Part shown: positions 5,964 to 10,306 of the stretch, piece by piece
How the letters are laid out: every line of letters begins with the position of its first letter
How positions within the stretch are numbered: the stretch's first letter is position 1
Notes under the pieces: generated by a model
Seen by the model: only the letters and a program-made list of their open reading frames with translations
What the model was told of the DNA's origin: nothing
The model's database searches: none
Translations under genes and position numbers: made by a program
Origin: Bacteroidales bacterium
GTDB lineage: Bacteria; Bacteroidota; Bacteroidia; Bacteroidales; NBLH01
Direction of reading: 5' to 3'
Length of the DNA stretch: 10,306 nucleotides
Assembly (NCBI GenBank): GCA_027083715.1
Contig: JALWNR010000709.1
Coordinates: forward strand, 1 to 10,306

Positions 5964-6145
5964 GCTTAGGTTTGATTTAAACCTAAATTAAGCGATTATC
6001 TATTTTAATAAATACTAATCTTTTGAGTTAAAAAGATTTATAAAAATTGACTCAAAACCCAACAGGGTTTCTTACAATTTGTATAAACTTTTTATTACTC
6101 AAAATCTCAGCATTTCTTTTTATACATAATCGCTCAATCTAGGTT
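5964..6145 (+). promoter_or_regulatory. Structured leader with competing hairpins ahead of the sigma gene
   Basis: TTAGGTTT (5966-5973) pairs with AAACCTAA (5979-5986) as a tight 8-bp hairpin. The same right arm is also part of a 20-base stretch (5980-5999) that matches the reverse complement of 6126-6145 at 18 of 20 positions, so the two structures exclude each other. Inside the large loop lie a further 8-bp pair (6021-6028 with 6050-6057) and a hairpin AAACCC-AACA-GGGTTT (6055-6070). The region 5934-6177 has no convincing gene. This resembles a regulatory leader; no known riboswitch class was recognised. Confidence 0.4.
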
Positions 6146-6177
6146 AAAAGCATATTAATGATTAAAAATCAATAGTT

Positions 6178-6744
6178 TTGACAGAAAAAGAGTTTAAACA
6201 GTTTTTCGATAAAAATTTCGACAGTTTAAGAAGCTATTTGTATTATCGTTGCGGCGATAAAGAATTGGCTACTGATATTGCACAAGATACTTTTGTACGT
6301 ATCTGGGAAAAGCAAATTCCCGATGAAGGGAAAAAAACAGTTGGTTTGGCTTATAAAATAGCCGGAGATTTTTTTATCAGTAAATTCCGTAAAAACAAAA
6401 CAAAGGAAAAGTATATGGAAAGTCTGAAATTTGACTTTACGGAAAACATTTCGCCGGAAGAAGAAATGGAATACAAAGAACTGAAAGAAAAATACGAGCA
6501 AGCACTTGCCGGATTAAGCGAAAAACAAAGAGTTGTTTTTTTAATGAGCCGTATGGAAGGCTTAAAGTATGGTGAAATAGCTGAAAAATTGGGAATAAGT
6601 GTCAAAGCAGTTGAGAAAAGAATGCACGGAGCATTAGGTGCATTTCGCGAAATATTGAAAGTGGCTTTTTATATGCTTTATTTTTCCGTTTATTCAAGTT
6701 TACATTATCTCTTTAATACGGCTTTGAGGTTTTATCACATTTAA
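6178..6744 (+). CDS. ECF RNA polymerase sigma factor, FecI-like
   Basis: The 188-residue product is a sigma-70 family ECF factor that directs RNA polymerase to a small set of promoters. Region 2 is at about 5-45, with the core-binding motif DIAQDTFVRIWE at 33-44. Region 4 is at about 110-158, with helix-turn-helix YGEIAEKLGISVKAVEKRM at 121-139. The last ~28 residues are strongly hydrophobic and aromatic, a tail seen on some Bacteroidota family members. The start is TTG at 6178: a TAA lies at 6163-6165 in frame and no ATG lies between, so a longer form is excluded. Twelve bases downstream begins the FecR anti-sigma gene, then the TonB receptor, the standard order for cell-surface signalling. 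The pair of GGTAGGGTAAA/CGGTA elements in the window may be its target. Confidence 0.9.
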   Translation: MTEKEFKQFFDKNFDSLRSYLYYRCGDKELATDIAQDTFVRIWEKQIPDEGKKTVGLAYKIAGDFFISKFRKNKTKEKYMESLKFDFTENISPEEEMEYKELKEKYEQALAGLSEKQRVVFLMSRMEGLKYGEIAEKLGISVKAVEKRMHGALGAFREILKVAFYMLYFSVYSSLHYLFNTALRFYHI

Positions 6745-6756
6745 AATGCCTGAGTT

Positions 6757-7623
6757 ATGAAAAAAGAAGTACCCGATACAGAAAACTTTGACGAAAAGAG
6801 TGAAAAATTATTCTCGAAATTACAAATCAGTTGGGATGTATCCAAAGATGAAGTGTGGAATGATCTTTCGCAAGAAATAAAACAAGCTAAAGTAATTAAG
6901 ATGCAAAATAAGAAACCGGTTTATCTTTGGGCTATTGCGGCATCTGTAATATTATTACTTGGTTTAACCGCACTAATGCGCTTTTATACGCAAACCCTGT
7001 ATTCGCCTGCCGGAATGCATCTAACGGCACAATTGCCCGATGGCTCAAAAGTGTATTTGAATGCAGATGCTCAAATAAGCTATCATCCTTATTGGTGGAA
7101 AATTAAAAGAACTGTAAACCTGAAAGGCGAAGCATTTTTTGAAGTAAAAAAAGGTGAAAAGTTCAGTGTACAATCCGCAATGGGTACCACGGAAGTTTTA
7201 GGAACAAGCTTTAATATATATGCACGCGATAAACGTTATGAAGTAACCTGCGTAACAGGAAAAGTAAAAGTTTCGGATAATAAATCGGGGAAAAGCCTGC
7301 AAATAAAACCGGGCGAAAAAGCGGAGCTAAAAACAAACGGACAATTAAAACTGAAAGAAAACGTTAATACCGATAATGTTAAAGCATGGATATCGAACCG
7401 TTTTGTATTTACATCGGTACCTATCGATGATGTTTTTAAAGAAATTGAACGGCAATACAAAGTGGAAATCATATTGCCCAAAGAAGAATTAAACCTGCTT
7501 TACAGCGGTAGTTTTGAAAAGAGTGCATCGGTTAAAGAAGTATTGTATTTTGTTAGTCGTCCGTTTGGTTTAAATGTTTACCAACAAGCCGATAGAAGAT
7601 TTTTAATCAGCAAACAAAAATAA
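6757..7623 (+). CDS. FecR-type anti-sigma factor
   Basis: This 288-residue inner-membrane regulator has a cytoplasmic N-terminal part (1-52) that should hold the ECF sigma factor. One membrane helix follows at about 55-77 (VYLWAIAASVILLLGLTALM). The periplasmic FecR domain is at about 83-180, with the usual PDGSKVYLNADAQISY and GEAFFEVKKGEKFSV segments and VLGTSFNIYA. The C-terminal DUF4974 domain is at about 213-286, which resembles the STN fold and is the expected contact for the receptor's signalling domain. The N-terminal part is short, as in Bacteroidota FecR proteins. It lies 12 bases after the sigma gene and 7 bases before the receptor gene, which is tight operon spacing. The start ATG fits the cytoplasmic domain. 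No missing parts are seen. Confidence 0.92.
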   Translation: MKKEVPDTENFDEKSEKLFSKLQISWDVSKDEVWNDLSQEIKQAKVIKMQNKKPVYLWAIAASVILLLGLTALMRFYTQTLYSPAGMHLTAQLPDGSKVYLNADAQISYHPYWWKIKRTVNLKGEAFFEVKKGEKFSVQSAMGTTEVLGTSFNIYARDKRYEVTCVTGKVKVSDNKSGKSLQIKPGEKAELKTNGQLKLKENVNTDNVKAWISNRFVFTSVPIDDVFKEIERQYKVEIILPKEELNLLYSGSFEKSASVKEVLYFVSRPFGLNVYQQADRRFLISKQK

Positions 7624-7630
7624 TCGGTTA

Positions 7631-10135
7631 TTGAAAAAGATATTGAACATAATCGTTATTCTGGCATTTCTTGCTTTGAAAGTTTCCGCACAAGAAATCA
7701 GAATTAATGCAAACAACCGGCATCTGAACAAGGTGCTGGTTGATTTGCGTGATGCTTATAAATTAAATTTATCTTTTAACGACAAAGAACTCTCAAAATA
7801 TACCGTAAGTTTACAACAGAATTTTTCATCGCCCGATGAAGCATTTAAGGCATTGATAAAGGATTTACCGGTTACTTTTGAAAAATCGAATGATGTATAT
7901 CTGTTTTATTCCAAAAAGGAAATAAAAACAGCAAGCATAAAAAAAATCAGGATAAGCGGAAAAATTATTGATGAAAAGACCCGTGAAAATCTGCCTTTTA
8001 CCAATATTTTAATTAACGAAAAAGGTACCTTTACGGATAATTTCGGTAATTTCAGTTACGAAACAAAAACAGACAGTATTTTCCGCTTAAAAGTTTTATA
8101 CCTGGGTTATCATCAGTTAGACACCGTTTTACCTGCCGGGGCAAATTACATCATCGAATTAAAAGCCATGACCACTGATTTAAAGGAGGTTGTTGTTGAA
8201 GGCTCGCCGGTTGTTTTTTCGGAACAAACCGGTACCAAAGCCGGATTAATGCGTATTAATCATAAAATTGCCCGCTTTATTCCCGGAAACGGCGATAATT
8301 CTGTATTTAATTTATTGCGCTTGCAGCCCGGTGTACTTGCGGCAGGAGAACAATCAAGCCAGATGATTGTATGGGGCAGCTACGAAGGACAATCGCAAAT
8401 CAGTTTTGATGAGATAACCCTTTTCGGATTAAAAAATTACAACGACAACATTAGTAATGTAAATCCATATATGGCAAAAGATATTCGTATCAATAAAGGC
8501 GGTTATGATGCCACTTTGGGCGAACGGGTTGGCGGAATTATAGATATTACAGGTATTGACGGAAATAAAAAAAAGCCGGTACTCGATTTGAGTATCAATA
8601 ATACCACACTTAATTTTAAAGCCGAAACACCCATAGGAAAACATTTGTCTGTTGTTGGTGCATTCAGGCAAAGCTATTTCAATCTGTATGATGCACAAGA
8701 TATGAGCTCAACACAACCATCAATGAGCCACATGGAAGGCAATAATATTTTGGTAAAGCCTGATTATACTTTTCGTGATGCGAACTTTAAAATCAGCGGA
8801 CAAGCAAATAACGGAGATTATTATGCATTAAGTACCCTTTGGGGACAAGACAGGTTTTATTACAACGTAAAAGAAGAAATTGATGAACCCTATTATAAAG
8901 CAAGTATCTCGCAAGAATTAGAAGAGAAAAAAAACCGGTACGGAGGCAGTATTTTATACAACAAAGTTTGGAAAAACACCGGTACCGGACAAATTAAACT
9001 ATCGTATTCGCAGTGGCAATCGGAAACAAAAGACGTTCAAAACAGTTCAGAGATAAACATGGGAATGGACAACGATATGCATAATGAAAATAAAAGCATA
9101 AATAATGACATGAGCGAATTTAAAGCAATTTTATCAAATAAACTATCGGTACTTCCCAATCAGGAGCTGGAATTTGCTCTGGCTTATATCCAAAATATTG
9201 CTTTTTTAGAAGAAATTTCACTCACGAATGATGATTTTAACAGTCTTAAAACGGGCGATCAAATAATGTCGTACATTCAAAATAAATATTTACTCAATAA
9301 ATATTTAAACATCAATCTTGGCTTACGAAATGATTATGCGCTCAATTTAAATGAAAATTACTTACAACCCAGAATAAGTATTGCCCTGAAACCAACATCC
9401 AATATTCAATTCAACCTTTCCTGGGGTATTTACAATCAGTTTGTATCTCTGGTAAGTGATGTAGATGAGAACAACAACTACCGGTATTTATGGATGATTA
9501 GTGATAATGACAAAGTCAGCGTGCTTACGGCACAACATTATGTTTTCGGTGGGGTGTATCACAAAAACGGATTTAGTTTGAGCATTGAAAGTTTTTACAA
9601 ACAAACCAATGGAATTACGCGGATTTTAACAAGCAGTACATCTCGTCAAACTTACACAGGAAAAAGCAAAGCAATGGGATTGGATTTTTTTGTAAAACAA
9701 GAATATAAAGGACATTCAGCATGGATTTCCTATTCTCTTTCGCAAGTATCCGAATGGTTTCCGTATTTTGAGAATGAGCTGTATCGTCCGGCTGTTCATG
9801 ATCAAAGGCATGAGCTAAAAATAGCCTCTATAATTAATTTATCACCTTTTTATATATCAGCAAACTATGTTTACGGCTCAGGTTTTGAAGCAGGAAAAGA
9901 ACTTACCGGCGGCAGTCTTTATCCATATCAACGCCTTGACATTGCAGCCATATACCGTTTTAAATTAAAGAAAATAAAACTCGAAGCAGGCTTATCTTTT
10001 TTAAATGTTCTGAATTATGAAAATATTAAGTATGCCGATATAGTTCAAATCCCTACTGAAAATAAAAATACCGTTGGGCTTTACTCAGAGGCTATTCCTT
10101 TCACCCCCGGAATATTTTTAAATATCTCTCTCTAA
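7631..10135 (+). CDS. TonB-dependent outer-membrane transducer with STN signalling domain
   Basis: The 834-residue product has a signal peptide (MKKILNIIVILAFLALKVSA). It is followed by an STN domain (about 21-95), a carboxypeptidase-regulatory-like beta-sandwich (about 105-190), a plug (about 195-310, with LLRLQPGV and the RINKGGYDATLGERVGGIIDI segment) and a beta-barrel up to the end. Plug and barrel import a substrate using TonB energy. The STN domain signals substrate binding to the FecR protein encoded just upstream, switching on the sigma factor. The TTG start is 7 bases after the FecR stop and is the only one giving a signal peptide. No SusD-like partner gene follows, so a glycan substrate is unlikely. 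Met- and His-containing stretches at about 357-369 and 474-493 (INMGMDNDMH and the following Met residues) would suit a soft-metal ligand such as copper; iron chelates remain possible. The length is normal for the family. Confidence 0.92.
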   Translation: MKKILNIIVILAFLALKVSAQEIRINANNRHLNKVLVDLRDAYKLNLSFNDKELSKYTVSLQQNFSSPDEAFKALIKDLPVTFEKSNDVYLFYSKKEIKTASIKKIRISGKIIDEKTRENLPFTNILINEKGTFTDNFGNFSYETKTDSIFRLKVLYLGYHQLDTVLPAGANYIIELKAMTTDLKEVVVEGSPVVFSEQTGTKAGLMRINHKIARFIPGNGDNSVFNLLRLQPGVLAAGEQSSQMIVWGSYEGQSQISFDEITLFGLKNYNDNISNVNPYMAKDIRINKGGYDATLGERVGGIIDITGIDGNKKKPVLDLSINNTTLNFKAETPIGKHLSVVGAFRQSYFNLYDAQDMSSTQPSMSHMEGNNILVKPDYTFRDANFKISGQANNGDYYALSTLWGQDRFYYNVKEEIDEPYYKASISQELEEKKNRYGGSILYNKVWKNTGTGQIKLSYSQWQSETKDVQNSSEINMGMDNDMHNENKSINNDMSEFKAILSNKLSVLPNQELEFALAYIQNIAFLEEISLTNDDFNSLKTGDQIMSYIQNKYLLNKYLNINLGLRNDYALNLNENYLQPRISIALKPTSNIQFNLSWGIYNQFVSLVSDVDENNNYRYLWMISDNDKVSVLTAQHYVFGGVYHKNGFSLSIESFYKQTNGITRILTSSTSRQTYTGKSKAMGLDFFVKQEYKGHSAWISYSLSQVSEWFPYFENELYRPAVHDQRHELKIASIINLSPFYISANYVYGSGFEAGKELTGGSLYPYQRLDIAAIYRFKLKKIKLEAGLSFLNVLNYENIKYADIVQIPTENKNTVGLYSEAIPFTPGIFLNISL

Positions 10136-10212
10136 AAAAACAAAACACAAACACCTGACAGTAAGTATATTACAAATAAATCTTGATTTTTTTATTTTTT
10201 TTTCAAAAAAAA
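10136..10212. other. AT-rich intergenic stretch after the receptor gene
   Basis: No gene was seen. The stretch has long T- and A-runs, including T-rich 10188-10203 followed by an A-run, which could pair but contain no GC stem. It is therefore not a convincing terminator. It leads into the second promoter-like element. Confidence 0.5.
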
Positions 10213-10244
10213 GGTAGGGTAAATACTTTTTTGTGCGGTACATA
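10213..10244 (+). promoter_or_regulatory. Second copy of the candidate ECF sigma promoter
   Basis: GGTAGGGTAAA, 12 bases, CGGTACATA: the boxes match the element at 5902-5933 except for one base in the second box, while the spacer is largely different. It points rightward into sequence lost at the contig end. In the intact genome it may drive another gene of the same regulon. Confidence 0.5.
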
Positions 10245-10247
10245 TAC

Positions 10248-10306
10248 CTGTCTCTTTTTCACATCTCCGAGCCCACGAGACCTCTCTACATCTCGTATGC
10301 CGGCTT
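10248..10306. other. Nextera sequencing adapter contamination
   Basis: The end of the contig matches the Nextera read-through adapter, with CTGTCTC (10248-10254) leading to CCGAGCCCACGAGAC (10267-10281). Next come an 8-base index CTCTCTAC (10282-10289), which I recall as the read form of i7 index N707, and the P7 start ATCTCGTATGCCG (10290-10302). Three bases differ from the standard adapter (TTT for ATA at 10257-10259, counting two changes, and G for T at 10303). This is not biological sequence; genomic sequence ends at about 10247. Confidence 0.97.

Noticed and set aside
6173..6180. TAGTTTTG matching the Bacteroidota -7 box (TAnnTTTG)
   Set aside because: It includes the TTG start codon itself, so transcription would begin inside the gene, and no TTG -33 box lies at the right distance upstream.
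7236..8698. Minus-strand open frames opposite the FecR and TonB receptor genes
   Set aside because: They overlap strongly supported + strand genes and encode no recognisable domains.
10185..10212. T-run followed by A-run as a terminator for the receptor gene
   Set aside because: The potential stem would be only A-T pairs with a one-base loop and no GC core, so it is not a credible intrinsic terminator.
1..10306. CRISPR arrays, tRNA or rRNA genes, insertion sequences
   Set aside because: No regularly spaced direct repeats, cloverleaf-like sequences, rRNA motifs or transposase frames were seen.

Overview
The window looks like a metagenome-assembled contig from an AT-rich member of the Bacteroidota. 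The evidence is the ECF sigma / FecR anti-sigma / STN-type TonB receptor triad, the absence of obvious Shine-Dalgarno sequences, the DUF4974 and carboxypeptidase-regulatory-like domains, a HYC_CC_PP-like Cys-rich protein and the Bacteroidota-style SpoIIE phosphatase. All credible genes from about 243 onward lie on the + strand. Both ends are unreliable. The first ~250 bases are a much more AT-rich reverse-strand fragment of a family 4 glycosyltransferase that looks fused to the contig. The last 59 bases (10248-10306) are Nextera sequencing adapter with an i7 index.

Layout. (1) 1-264: glycosyltransferase fragment, minus strand, with an in-frame stop. (2) 243-2782: metal- and redox-related exported proteins: a c-type cytochrome lipoprotein missing its start, a lipoprotein with a heavy-metal-binding domain, a cytosolic DUF302 protein, a small Cys-rich HYC_CC_PP-like protein and an exported HMA (MerP/CopZ-like) protein. 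(3) 2912-4469: a membrane-anchored SpoIIE/PP2C phosphatase and a second, exported DUF302 protein, followed by a good intrinsic terminator. (4) 4695-5895: an NTF2-like lipoprotein overlapping a two-helix PepSY membrane protein. (5) 5902-10135: a promoter-like element, a structured 240-nt leader, then ECF sigma factor, FecR-type anti-sigma factor and an 834-residue TonB-dependent transducer, probably one operon.

How the parts may work together (inference). The receptor carries an N-terminal STN signalling domain, so binding of its substrate at the outer membrane could be passed through FecR to release the sigma factor. The neighbours bind or handle metal, and Met/His-rich stretches occur in the receptor, so copper or a similar soft metal is the most attractive substrate; iron is not excluded.

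Most notable signal. A two-box element, GGTAGGGTAAA, 12 bases, CGGTA(T/C)ATA, occurs twice with identical spacing. One copy (5902-5933) is upstream of the sigma operon. The other (10213-10244) is just downstream of the receptor gene, right before the adapter. It is a candidate recognition sequence for the encoded sigma factor. Several intergenic regions also carry long-loop inverted repeats, the strongest being a perfect 17-bp pair bracketing 127 bp at 4472-4598.
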